A stretch of DNA of 40,747 bases from Chondrus crispus (taxonomy: Eukaryota; Rhodophyta; Florideophyceae; Gigartinales; Gigartinaceae), in NCBI RefSeq assembly GCF_000350225.1, contig NW_005179252.1:41857-82603 (forward strand), given 5' to 3'. Every line of letters starts with the position of its first letter. Position 1 is the stretch's first letter. Position numbers and translations under genes: made by a program. A model generated the notes under the pieces. The model ran no database searches. It worked only from the letters and a program-made list of their open reading frames with translations, and had not been told where the DNA came from. Shown here piece by piece: positions 20,001 to 30,007 of this stretch.

Positions 20001-20290
20001 AGGTCTTGAAGCTTCGCAAAGGTCTTTACGGTCTGAAACAATCCCCGCGCCTATGGTTTGACAAATGGAAGATTGTCATGGAAGAACTGCAATTTCGACA
20101 GCTGAGATCTGACCCGTGCCTGTTTCGACGTGATGCCGTATGGATGCTACTGTATGTGGACGATGTAATCATCATGGGACCGAGTTTGCAATCTATTAAG
20201 TCTGTCAAGTGCATGCTGGCAAGCAAGTTGGACATGAAGGACATGGGAGAACTTTGGTCAGTTCTTGGGAGTGTCTTTTGTACGCCGTGA
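17012..20290 (+). pseudogene. copia-1 gag-pol, up to a frameshift in RT
   Basis: Start is the ATG at 17012 (1092 codons). Gag-like N-terminus; zinc knuckle C236-C249 (CWKCGQLGHISRNC); aspartic protease DSGAS at D288; pre-integrase zinc region with WYDRLGH where the first His is Tyr; integrase catalytic residues D493, D556, E590 (NGMAER); reverse transcriptase with MDVRTAF and YVDD at 1048-1051. The frame breaks at about 20250-20265, inside RT just after DMGEL, and ends with unrelated residues at 20290. The rest continues in another frame at 20265-21113. A recent mutation or a sequencing error both fit, given the young LTRs. Confidence 0.85.
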
Positions 20291-21113
20291 GGAATGTGCT
20301 TGGCTGTCTCAAGGTCACTACGTTTCTGAAATCCTGTCCAGGTTTGGGATGGAGTCGTGTAAACCGGTCAACACCCCTGCATGCCAGCCCAACTATAATC
20401 AGAGCGATAAGTCACTCGTGGACAAGCGGAACTACCAAGAAATTATCGGTGCCCTCCTGTTTTTGGCGACGCGAACGAGACCGGACATTGCTGCAGCAGT
20501 GAATTTGCTATCTCGTTGTTGTGAAAACCCCAACAATGTCGCCTTGGTGGCGGCGAAGCGAGTCCTCAGGTACCTAAAGGGCACTTCAAACTTAGCCCTA
20601 CGCTTGAAGAAAAGTCCGGATGGACTTCAAGTGTTTTGTGACTCCGACTGGGCCGGTGATAAGAAAGACCGCAAGTCTACATCTGGTGTACTCATGCGGT
20701 TCGCAAGCTCAACGATCTTTTGGAAAGTAAAGAAACAGGATTGCGTTGCGCTCTCAACAACGGAAGCGGAGTTCATTGGGCTGAGCGAAGCATGCAAGAG
20801 TGCAATCTGGATTCGTGCGCTGTTACAAGACTTCGATATTTCGTCGGTGGGTCCTACCCTCGTCTTTGAGGATAACCAGGGCGCAATAACCTGGGCAGTC
20901 GACGGCATCCGTAAGGCCAAGCACGTAGCGATAAGGTTCAACTTCGTCAGGGATCAAGTCAAGCGTGGTTTGATTAACGTCCAGTATTGCCCTACAGAAA
21001 GCATGTTGGCAGATCTACTCACAAAGCCACTTCTTCGTGTGCGCTTTCAGACTCTACGAACCCAAATCGGACTGGAAACTTTCGATCAACACAAGAGCAA
21101 AAAGAGGACTTGA
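20265..21113 (+). pseudogene. copia-1 pol remainder: end of RT and RNase H
   Basis: Continues the polyprotein in a different frame after the break at about 20250-20265, with no start codon of its own. It reads FLGVSFVRR (codons from 20263), CKPVNTPA, TRPDIAAAVN and a full copia RNase H with the motifs FCDSDWAGD, STTEAEF, FEDNQGAI and MLADLLTKPL. The stop codon lies six bases into the 3' LTR. No other stop interrupts it, so a single indel separates this element from an intact one. Confidence 0.85.
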
Positions 21114-21503
21114 ATATGATGTGTTCTTGTCAGGATGATCCGTCGGGCATATAGTTTGGTTGCACAGGTCTGAATTCGTCTCCCGTGATTACTACGCTTA
21201 ACGTACTACTGTATGTTTTTTCATATTGAGATTTTAAGGGTTTATCTACGCTCGCATTTGCGCGCTCTAGGGTGTATCTCCGCGTATTAGGGTCACTACC
21301 GTGATCTATTGTTGGCGTATTCCGTAGTATCTCCCCACCCACCGATAGCTGGACACTAGTGGGTGGTTATGTGTGGTTATGTGTTCTCGGCAGGCTTCTT
21401 ATTCTCTATAAAGGAGCGTGCCTGTTGTTCAGTATACTGACAACGGCACAGTAAGGGCAAAAGACAAAAGAATCACCTGCTTCCCATCCCACCACTGCCA
21501 AGT
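21108..21503 (+). repeat. 3' LTR of copia-1
   Basis: 396 bp, identical in length to the 5' LTR with two substitutions. It is preceded by the polypurine tract GAGCAAAAAGAGG (21095-21107). Confidence 0.9.
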
Positions 21504-21533
21504 CTTGTTACTGCCTGACCCAGCCCGTCTCCA

Positions 21534-22518
21534 TCACCATCTGTGGCTCGATTCGATAAACCTGTCCTTCATTTTTACCAGCGCGCTTCCTGCTTGTGTC
21601 ACCCACCATTCCCTTTCCGCTGATTCCGCTTCACTATGCTGCGCATATTCCAACCTCATTACCAACAACGACAGCCAATGTACACATTTTCCAATTGCCC
21701 TCCACCGCACCATCTTTTCCGTCTCCCCAAAACAGCTCCACATCTTCAAAAACACGCCTTCCCTCAAAATCCATTCATCTACAGCTGCCAATGCACATCC
21801 AACAAATCCCTCAAACCATCTGTGGAATAAGTAATGCTCACCACCTTCATCCTTTCGGCACCCTTGCCCACCGAGCACCGTCTCCGGAATTCCGCATCCC
21901 ATCAGCTCCGTTACTCCATTCCGAATTCGCCTTTTGGTCCCCAAATACCATCTTACACTCTTTTTGTACGCTTGTCTGCTTGCCATCTCTCGAAACATCG
22001 GCGACTGCTCTAAGTTATCTAACTTTCTTAGTAGTACCTCCGATCGCAAATCCATCAACCCGCCTTCTACAAGTTCACTTGTCCTCCCGATCGTCCCCAT
22101 TTGCATCCACACATAATCCTTGGTTGCTGCCTCCATTTCCTTTACCGATACCTTATAGTTAAAGAGGCCCGGGTGATCCCGCATCAATACCGCTTCCTTG
22201 TTTTCGCTCATACACACCACCCTAAAGATGTAACGCGGCACCACACGCCCAAGAACTCCTATCTTCGCTGCACCACCACCGCTCCCTGGGTATGCCACAG
22301 CCATGAAATCTCCCTTGCTCGTTTTTGCACGCATCCTCACGCCGCCTACTAACATCTCCGGCACAATAGAGCTTGCACTGCACTTGGCGTTGCACTCCTC
22401 TTCCACCCTTTTTATCATCCAAGACCTGATGTTTTCGACCCAGTCTGCCCGTTCCCATGGTGAAATGTGTCTTGCTACTGGTTCGCGAGCTACTTCTCTA
22501 TTTCCACGTGCTACCTCT
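21534..22518 (-). pseudogene. MSP-A2, C-terminal part (split by gypsy)
   Basis: Second copy of MSP-A, downstream portion. Reading on the minus strand, it resumes right after the insertion with GNREVAREPVARH, passes through WERADWVEN and ends FIESSHRW-stop, matching residues of about 346-671 of MSP-A1 without frameshift. It is separated from its N-terminal half (25873-26907) by 3.35 kb of gypsy element with CTCT at both junctions. The gene was therefore intact when the element arrived. copia-1 sits 26 bp beyond its stop codon. Confidence 0.85.
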
Positions 22519-22807
22519 TGTAAACCCTCGTAAACTCCTTGGTGTTGAACAGGCTCAATGATGTTTTTTTCTTACTAGCAATGAAGTGTGGCATTACTTA
22601 TAGGGGATGTAGGGCGGTAGGTAAATTTGGACTTGTAAAGAATAACAGGAACTAATAAGGGAGGTTGACAAAGACTAAATTCGACGGAGCTTGACTCAGA
22701 AGGATGCAGCAGGAATCACCAATCAATATATCATATTGATAGCACTACTCCCACAATCGACCAGCACAGAAGACGAGTTGTGACGATAGTCGCCACGTTC
22801 GTCTATA
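22519..22807 (-). repeat. 3' LTR of gypsy element
   Basis: 289 bp, preceded in element orientation by a short purine-rich ATGGGGCCC. It ends in ACA at the CTCT target duplication. Confidence 0.8.
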
Positions 22808-22848
22808 GGGCCCCATGCATCCGTGTGCGATGTCGATAAACGGGTGCA

Positions 22849-25530
22849 TTAGTTCTCTGTGATGCCCAGCGCTGCTTTAGCCTTTGCAACAAGCTTCGTC
22901 TTCCGTGACATGTTAAAGAACTCCAGTAGGCGCTCAGGTACATCCTCATAGAGCTCTGCGAGCGGTTGCCACGTCCAATCGCACTTGTCCGGTTGTCCAA
23001 GCCACTGCACTTGAACAAGGATTCCTTGATCTCCCTCCCCTATGTTCAATAGTTGATCAACCATATCGAATTTCGTTTCAGTGTGCTTAGCATGCTTGAG
23101 AAGGTCTTCGGACACCTCTTGACCGTCATGTCTGGTGCGATACAGCAACAACCTCGAAGCGTGAACATATTCAGTCTTGCTACCTGCGAGACCAGTTACT
23201 TCGTATACAACTTCGCTCAGCACTCTCATGACACGTCGCGGCCCCACCCAGCGGAAAGACATCTTGTGGCCCTTCATCTGTGCACGATGAACGACAACGA
23301 AGTCCCCAACTTGGAACCGAGTTGATATCAGATTTGTTTTCTTGTTATGTTGTGTTATCTGCTTCTTCCGGTTGGCATTTACTCTCTCACTCACGTTTTT
23401 GTGCATCGAGTCAAAAACCTTCTGCAGGTCCTCAATGTTCAGCAGCTGCAAAGCACGAGCCTGCTCTATGTTGGCCTTCTTAGATGAGCTGCTTCCCACG
23501 CCGACGATTTCTAACTGAGTCCTCAACGGCTTTAGACCAGTCATCACTTCTAGTGGGGTACGATAGGTTCCATCTTCTTGGGTACCCAGTCGCTTGAGAG
23601 GTGCTTCATTTAGAGCTGTCATAATAGCACCGGCTACTAGTGGCCAGTCTTGGGGACCCAACTTGAGCTCAGACTGAATGGCACGACAGGCTCCCATGAT
23701 ATGCCTCATGCAGTTCTCAACAGTGCCATTAACCCATGGTGAATAGGCAACAGTGAATTTGTGTTGAATACGATGTTCTCCTGCCAGATGCATCATGACT
23801 TGATTCTTGAAATGGGCTGCTTGATCAGAAACCCAGTACTGCATGACAGTGAATACCCGTATCCATCTCGCAAGCTCAGTCGTTGCGTTCTCCGCATTTG
23901 CTGCATTGGTTGGGCACAGCCAGAGGTATGAAGATAGATCGTCTCTAATTACCAAGATGTACTTAAGGTCGTCTATGCCGGGCCCCATATAGAGGTAGTC
24001 GAAGTGTATAACTTCGTTAGGCTTCGATCCATGGAGCGTCATTGATAGCAGTCTAGGTATCTTCAGTCCTCCTTTGGCAGTGAGACAGTGGATGCAGCAC
24101 TTGGTAAACTCCTTGCAATCTTGAGCCATATCACGCCAGTGAAATGTCTCCTTCAGTGCACTCAATGTTGCCTCAGCTCCACGGTACCCTGCTGCTCCAC
24201 AGTGCGCTACAACCAGCAGTTTCATCTGCAATTCCACTGCATCGTCCGGAATCCAATTCTTCCCTTTCAGCTGGATTATTCCATCTTCTTCAGTATATGA
24301 ATCCTTGGGCTTCTCACTTATCGTATCCTCTTGAGCCTTGGAGATCATGTCCGCATTTGGCCACTCAAAGTCCACGGCCTGCGGTGAGCCAACCATGTCC
24401 TGCGCCATGAGTGCATGGGTTATGCGCTTGATAGAGTGTCGCTTCGCTCTATAACCAGCAAACCATCTTGTCATTATGTCTCCCATGACATTCCGTTCTC
24501 CTGCTATGTGCTCTATTGTATACATGAACCTAGACAGGTATAGAGCCCAACTTTGTACCTTGTTCAGGATGTGGCGTCCGAGTGCTGGCTCAATTGCGGT
24601 AGGATTGTACACAAATAGCAAGTTACGGTGATCAGAGAATATGTGGATGTCGTTCTCTGCGGCAAACATGTAGTCCAGCTTATCGAATGCCTGGAAGATT
24701 GCGTACGCTTCTTTCTCGAAAGTACTCCAATGCGTCTGAGTACTGTTGAATATAGCGCTTAGGAAGGCAAGTGGCTCATGTCGCTGCTCCTCGACATTCT
24801 TGTCTAGCTCTTTTACTTGGCATTGTGTAACAACAGCGGCCCAATGAGTATCACTAGCGTCCGTGTATACACAGAGCGTTTTCTCGGGGTCGCGATGTGA
24901 GAGCTTTACGGCGTTGCGGAGCTGTTCTTGTAGTTCGAGGTATGCATCAGCATGAGCAGGGCCCCAGGACAGCTGAGTAAGACGTATGCTGTGGATAGAC
25001 TTGGTAGTCCGTTTGCCTGACCGACTGTACGCTTCCTCTAGCATAGCTCGTAGTGGAGCAATGCGATTTGCAAAGTCTGGAATAGAGCCTGACATCCATT
25101 GTAGACAGTAGACGAACTGTGATAACTCTGCTGCTGTGACTGGCATGTGTGTATTCATTAGACCACTCAGTCTGCGGGGATCGCATGTGACACCGTCCTT
25201 GTCAATGATCCTTCCGCACCATCGAATTACTTTGGAGAATAGAACGCTCTTCTTTGCTGAGATCTTAAGCCAGCGCTTAACACAAACCTCGAAAAAGGTT
25301 TCGAGTGAGTTAAGGAGTTCCTTCTCTGTCTTAGCATGGAGTATGAAATCATCTAGCCAGGCCTTGAGCGACTTCCGAAGTTCGGCAAAGCATGGTTCGA
25401 CACGTGACTGGAAGTTTGCCATGCAGTTATTCCCCCCTTGGAGAGTTCTAGTTGGTTTAAAAATGCCAGTCAATGTCAAGAAGCTGTGGTACTGCTGGCT
25501 TTTCTCGTCTAACGGCAACTGCAACACCAA
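22849..25530 (-). CDS. Gypsy pol fragment: RT, RNase H, integrase, chromodomain
   Basis: 893 codons open. The first codon is TTG and the true start lies in deleted sequence. RT from QLPLDE with WLDD at 58-61; RNase H with D224 (VYTDAS), E272 and D300 (FSDHRN); integrase zinc region with H443, Tyr449 where a second His is expected, C479 and C482; catalytic D511, D569, E605 (DD35E spacing); GPY/F-like region about 735-800; C-terminal chromodomain-like segment about 821-873 (VQWLGQPDKCDWTWQP), which in known chromoviruses steers insertion to heterochromatin. No stops or frameshifts over 2.7 kb, but autonomous activity is impossible without gag, protease and N-terminal RT. Confidence 0.88.
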   Translation of the reverse strand: MVLQLPLDEKSQQYHSFLTLTGIFKPTRTLQGGNNCMANFQSRVEPCFAELRKSLKAWLDDFILHAKTEKELLNSLETFFEVCVKRWLKISAKKSVLFSKVIRWCGRIIDKDGVTCDPRRLSGLMNTHMPVTAAELSQFVYCLQWMSGSIPDFANRIAPLRAMLEEAYSRSGKRTTKSIHSIRLTQLSWGPAHADAYLELQEQLRNAVKLSHRDPEKTLCVYTDASDTHWAAVVTQCQVKELDKNVEEQRHEPLAFLSAIFNSTQTHWSTFEKEAYAIFQAFDKLDYMFAAENDIHIFSDHRNLLFVYNPTAIEPALGRHILNKVQSWALYLSRFMYTIEHIAGERNVMGDIMTRWFAGYRAKRHSIKRITHALMAQDMVGSPQAVDFEWPNADMISKAQEDTISEKPKDSYTEEDGIIQLKGKNWIPDDAVELQMKLLVVAHCGAAGYRGAEATLSALKETFHWRDMAQDCKEFTKCCIHCLTAKGGLKIPRLLSMTLHGSKPNEVIHFDYLYMGPGIDDLKYILVIRDDLSSYLWLCPTNAANAENATTELARWIRVFTVMQYWVSDQAAHFKNQVMMHLAGEHRIQHKFTVAYSPWVNGTVENCMRHIMGACRAIQSELKLGPQDWPLVAGAIMTALNEAPLKRLGTQEDGTYRTPLEVMTGLKPLRTQLEIVGVGSSSSKKANIEQARALQLLNIEDLQKVFDSMHKNVSERVNANRKKQITQHNKKTNLISTRFQVGDFVVVHRAQMKGHKMSFRWVGPRRVMRVLSEVVYEVTGLAGSKTEYVHASRLLLYRTRHDGQEVSEDLLKHAKHTETKFDMVDQLLNIGEGDQGILVQVQWLGQPDKCDWTWQPLAELYEDVPERLLEFFNMSRKTKLVAKAKAALGITEN

Positions 25531-25609
25531 GGAGTCTACGAAGGTTTAAAAAAAAAATAAATTATAAAAAATAAAATATAAGAATTTTCTCGTAGACTCC
25601 TTGGTGTTG
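25517..25609. repeat. 20-bp inverted repeat with AT-rich spacer at the gypsy truncation
   Basis: CAACACCAAGGAGTCTACGA at about 25522-25541 and its exact reverse complement at about 25590-25609 flank an A/T-rich spacer of about 48 bp. The right arm belongs to the LTR; the left arm is the first preserved part of the coding region. The junction therefore looks like a fold-back or template-switch product. Confidence 0.8.
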
Positions 25610-25872
25610 AACAGGTTCAATGATGGTTTTTTTTCCTTACTAGCAATGAAGTGTGGCATTACTTATAGGGGATGTAGGGTGGTAGGTAAATTTGGACTTG
25701 TAAAGAATAACAGGAACTAATAAGGGAGGTTGACAAAGACTAAATTCGACGGAGCTTGACTCAGAAGGATGCAGCAGGAATCACCAATCAATATATCATA
25801 TTGATAGCACTACTCCCACAATCGACCAGCACAGAAGACGAGTTGTGACGATAGTCGCCACGTACGTCTATA
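25589..25872 (-). repeat. 5' LTR of gypsy element (end truncated)
   Basis: About 284 bp homologous to 22519-22807. In element orientation it lacks the last bases of the LTR and is followed by AT-rich DNA instead of a primer-binding site. Confidence 0.8.
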
Positions 25873-26907
25873 CTCTGTCGCAAGAATTTGCAAAGGGATG
25901 GGTGCGGTTGAGCCAATCTCCGGAATGTCATCTTTGATACCGCTCCCCTGCTCTCTCTTCGGTATTTGGTTCGTTGGACCACGGTCCGATATTTTGATGG
26001 GGTGCGTTCCTGTCGACACGCTCCGACTTTGGACACTGATCTCCTCTTTACTCACGCCAGCATCTGAGTGTTGTACTTGCGACGGAGGCGGCGGTGTCAG
26101 TGGTGCGCCCCTCGCCTGTAGTCTTCCAGAAGCAGAACTTGTCGACGCCAGTGCCCTTGCCCTCTCTCGGGCGGGCGGCGGGGTCTTCGCCGTCTTGCTC
26201 GGCATGGGTCGCATACTGGGGACAGCCTTCGGAGGCCGTGCCTTTCTGCCGGGTGTGAGAGTGTGAGCCCTTCGTTCGAGGGCGCCAGCGGTGCCTGGGA
26301 GCGTAGTGAGAGGAGGGGGTGGCGGCGGCCGTGCAGCAAGACGTGGGGGCGGGTTTGGCGGGGAACGAGGCCGCGGCGAGGGCCGAGGCACAGGTCTGAG
26401 CGGTTTGACTCGACGCGTAGGCTGCTGTGGAGAAAGTGGCGAGTTGACCGGCGGTTGTGGCAGACCCGGGGGTACATGTTGGACATTCGGCTGCAAATTC
26501 GGCGGGGTGGACGCTTGTAGACTCGTAGTGGAAGTATCGTTGACGGCGGGGAAAAGCTTGATGGGCAAGATCCATTTGGATGCGTTCGGTTCACGCTCGA
26601 TGGCAAAGCGGGAGCCCGGCTTGTACGCGGGGGTTTTCGCGATGACGGTCACAGCGTGTGCGGGGTGGTTGCTATATTGTGCGGCGGGACACGGAGGCGT
26701 GAGGGAGACGGTGACGTCGCGGCCTTGGCGGTGCGGGATTTCACCGCCGGAGGGGCTCACTGTGTAGATGTTGCCAGCACTAGAGGTGACTTTGAAGACG
26801 ATGGGGGTGTATGTGTCGTTCGTGATGCGGAAGATGGCTCTGTGAGGGACGGGTGGGTTGGGCGGGAAGCGCAGGGTTTTTGTGTTGACGGTAACTGCCA
26901 GCGGCAT
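25873..26907 (-). pseudogene. MSP-A2, N-terminal part (split by gypsy)
   Basis: Carries the ATG, MSP domain, proline-rich linker and the start of the module up to LQILATE. The MSP domain and linker appear identical to MSP-A1 at the protein level. Reading past the CTCT junction enters the LTR, so a transcript would yield a truncated MSP plus linker protein. The 1.575-kb upstream region is shared with MSP-B2. The C-terminal half is at 21534-22518. Confidence 0.85.
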
Positions 26908-28482
26908 GGTGGAGGGTGTGGCTAGGCGTCGCGGAAGGAGAGACGAAGAGAAGGGAAGAGGGGGGTGGGGGTTGGAGATGGTGCGATTCAGAGGAATACT
27001 TGTACTCTACCTCATTTGGCGAGTGGAGGTAGTGAGAGGGGGTCGGACATTGTTGCCGTCCTGAGGGGGTTGAACTCAACGCTCTCAAGAGCGTTGCTGT
27101 GCACGGCATGCCGGGGGCAGGGGGATGTGAACCATATTCCCCATGATCCCATAATCCCTCATATTATTGAAGACAGAGTGAAGCCGTGCTGCCTCACGAT
27201 GGGCAACAATGCCGCCCTCATCTTGCTATTGTGTCATCATAATTTACCAGGTGATGGCATGCCCTTCAGGGTATCTCCAAGTGTTACGCAATACGTTTGG
27301 ACTGCCTTGAGGGCCCGTCCCAACACAGCATATCACATCAGTGGCAATCGCGCAGAGCCTCCTGATTGGTTGCTGCTGATACAAATATTAACATGGCAGT
27401 CTTAGTAAGAGGTAGTAAGCGCCCTTTCTCCTGGAGTGTAAGCCTCACAGAAAGGCAATTTCATTGGACAACAAATAGATTGAGACAACTCAAAAGCAAG
27501 TGACCACAGTAAAAACGGAGAAAGGGGCGGATGGGGAGGGAAGGAAGAAGCTGCGGTTGGTGAGGGAGCCAGGATGCTGGAGATGGTGAGAGAGAACTAA
27601 AGCCGAAAATGGGAAGGGAGGGACGACTCTGGGGATGGTCAGGGAGAAAGAGAGCTGAGAATGGTGAGAGAGGGGGGAGACTACAGTTGGTGAGGGAGGT
27701 AAGAAGCTGCGTTTAATGAGGGAGATAGCAAGCTGAGGATGGGAAGGGAGAGACGACTCTGGGGACGTTCCGGGAGAAAGAGAGCTGCAGATAAAAAGGG
27801 AGGCAGGAAGCGGCGGTTTTTGAAGGAGAGGGGAGGCTGAGAATGGTGAGGGAGGGGGGAGCTGCAGTTGGTGAGGGAGGTAAGAAGCTGCGTTTTGTGA
27901 GGGAGATAGCAAGCTGAGGATGGGAAGGGAGGGACGACTCTGGGGATGTGAAGAGAGTTAGGAAGCTGGAGCTAGTGAGGTAGAGAGAGACAGAGAAAGA
28001 GAGACAGACAGAGAAAGAGAGACAGACGGAGAGACAGAGAGACGGAGTAAGTGATATATGGGAATGGTGGGAGAGGAGGAGAGAGGAGGAGTTTGCAAGT
28101 GGGGACGCACGAGTGGATGTTGATGATCATTCGATTTGTTGCTACAGTAGTTTGAAGGACCCACTCTATTTGTACATTTTATACATCTCATTGTTTGTGC
28201 TGACCTTCTGCTTTAATGTAATTAGCCTAAAATATATATCTTAAGGTCTTCAATATATACTATCAATGTCTTTCACGTGGGCACCTCGCAGTGACCAATC
28301 ATATGGCCTAACTTGATATCGGAAAGAAAGGCATGGTTCTGTTGGGACGGGCTCTGAATCTTCTCCTCCTGCATCACGCAGGGGACCCGCTCTCCACCCG
28401 CCCCCTTCCCGCGGTCCCCCGCGCCGCCGCGCCGCTCCCCTCCCCCCCCTTCCCCCCCCGCGCCCCGCCGGAAGCCCGCACC
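26908..28482. promoter_or_regulatory. Divergent intergenic region, unit 2
   Basis: Second copy of 10573-12148, essentially identical apart from C-run length just before the MSP-B2 start. It contains the same purine-rich minisatellite (about 27495-28050) and palindrome. No gene. Confidence 0.6.
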
Positions 28483-29669
28483 ATGTCGCCGCCCGTCTAC
28501 GTCTCCGCGTCCAAGCGGCTGCTGACGTTCCCGCTTTCGCCGCCGACGCCGTCGGACACGCTGTCGCTGACGAGCCACCATGCCACGCAGGTCGCCTTCA
28601 AGGTGAAGACCAACAACCATTCGCGCTACATCGTGCGCCCGAACGTCGGCTTCATCGCGCTGGGCGCCACGCTCGCCGTCCACATCGGCCTGCACGCCCA
28701 CCTTGGCGACAACCTCACGCCGCCCGAGTTCGGCGTCTCCAAGGACAAGTTCCTCGTCTGCATCGCACCCGCCCCCGACCCGCGCCCAGACTTCTGGGCC
28801 GCCCCCCACCCCGACCAGCAGGACATCAAGCTCAAGGTCCAGTTTGTTGGCGCTGACCTCTTCCGCCCAAGTTCTGCTTCTCGAAGACCACAGGCGAGGG
28901 GCGCACCACTGACACCGCCGCCTCCGTCGCAAGTACAACACCCAGATGCTGGCGTGAGTGAAGAGGAGATCAGTGTCCAAAGTCAGAGCATGTCGACAGG
29001 AACGCACCCCATCAAAATATCGGACAGTGGTCCAAAGAACCAAATACCGAAGAGAGAGCAGCGGAGCGGTATCAAAGATGATATTCCGGAGATTGGCTCA
29101 ACCGCACCCATCCCTTTGCAAATTCTTGCGACAGAGGTAGCACGCGGAAATAGAGAAGTAGCTCGCCAACCAGTAGCAAGACACATTTTACCATGGGAAC
29201 GGGCAGACTGGGTCGAAAACGTCAGGTCTTGGATGATAGAACGGCTGGAAGAAGAGTGTAACGCCAAGTGCAGTGCAAGCTCTATTGTGCCGGAGATGTT
29301 AGTAGGCGGCGTGAGGATGCGTGCAAAAACGAGCAAGGGAGATTTCATGGCTGTAGCATACCCAGGGAGCGGTGGTGGTGCAGCGAAGATAGGAGTTCTT
29401 GGGCGTGTGGTGCCGCGTTACATCTTTAAGGTGGTGTGTATGAGCGAAAACAAGGAAGCGGTATTGATGCGGGACCATCTGGACCCCTTTCACTATAAGG
29501 TATCGGTTAAGGAAATGGAGGCAGCAACCAAGGATTATGTGTGGATGCAAATGGGGACGATCGGGAGGACAAGTGAACTTGTAGAAGGCGGGTTGATGGA
29601 TTTGCGATCGGAGGTACTACTAAGAAAGTTAGATAACTTAGAGCAGTCGCTGATGTTTCGGGAGATGGC
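28483..29669 (+). pseudogene. MSP-B2, N-terminal part (split by copia-2)
   Basis: Starts at the ATG aligned with MSP-B1, with the same VAP-type MSP domain (VAFKVKTNN, DKFLVCIAP) and direct junction to the module. After FREMA the frame enters the copia-2 LTR and stops at 29730. The target duplication ATGGC (29665-29669) is repeated at 34410-34414, where the module resumes in frame. The gene lacks the extra G seen in MSP-B1, so it was intact before insertion. Confidence 0.85.
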
Positions 29670-29988
29670 TCCTGAGACGAGAAGTGGTGTAGCTGGGGTT
29701 CTGTCTACCCTGTATTCTTTATTGGGTTGAGCGCGTTCTGCTTATATACTGTTTAAGTTGCGTGTAGCTCTACTACGGGAAAAGGGTGTTGATAGAGTTC
29801 CCATTCGGTCAATCAACTGTTCCGACGGCCACGAGGTATACGCATTTCCCTTGACAATCAGGAGCAGTATGTTGCCAACCCCCTAAGGCTTGTCGCCTTC
29901 CCTGTGTCCCATTTGTAGTGAGAGCATTATTATACCAAAGCAATCATTGTTGTACTGTATACTTGCAAGAGCATTACTGCCCGCAACA
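29670..29988 (-). repeat. 3' LTR of copia-2
   Basis: 319 bp. In element orientation it starts TGTTGCGGGC and ends CTCAGGA, preceded by the polypurine tract AAGGAGGAG (29989-29997 on the reverse strand). Confidence 0.9.
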
Positions 29989-30007
29989 CTCCTCCTTAAT
30001 GCGATTG

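Larger units (their letters stand above)
16507..21503 (+). mobile_element. Ty1/copia retrotransposon, copia-1
   Basis: 4997 bp with two 396-bp LTRs that differ at two sites (about 0.5%). The target duplication CTTGT lies at 16502-16506 and 21504-21508, and the empty site is readable at 8531-8549 in unit 1. LTR ends are ACTTG...CAAGT, inverted but not the usual TG...CA. A primer-binding site follows the left LTR and a purine tract precedes the right one. Domain order is PR-IN-RT-RNase H. The element sits between the small TM copy 3 flank and the stop of MSP-A2. Confidence 0.92.
22519..25872 (-). mobile_element. Ty3/gypsy chromodomain element, 5'-truncated
   Basis: LTRs at 22519-22807 and about 25589-25872 with several differences (roughly 2%), so older than both copia elements. 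Target duplication CTCT lies at 22515-22518 and 25873-25876, and the empty site is in MSP-A1 near 9538. On the minus strand the LTR begins TATAGACG and ends TTTACA. Order RT-RNase H-IN-chromodomain is gypsy-type. The primer-binding site, gag, protease and N-terminal RT are missing. Confidence 0.88.
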
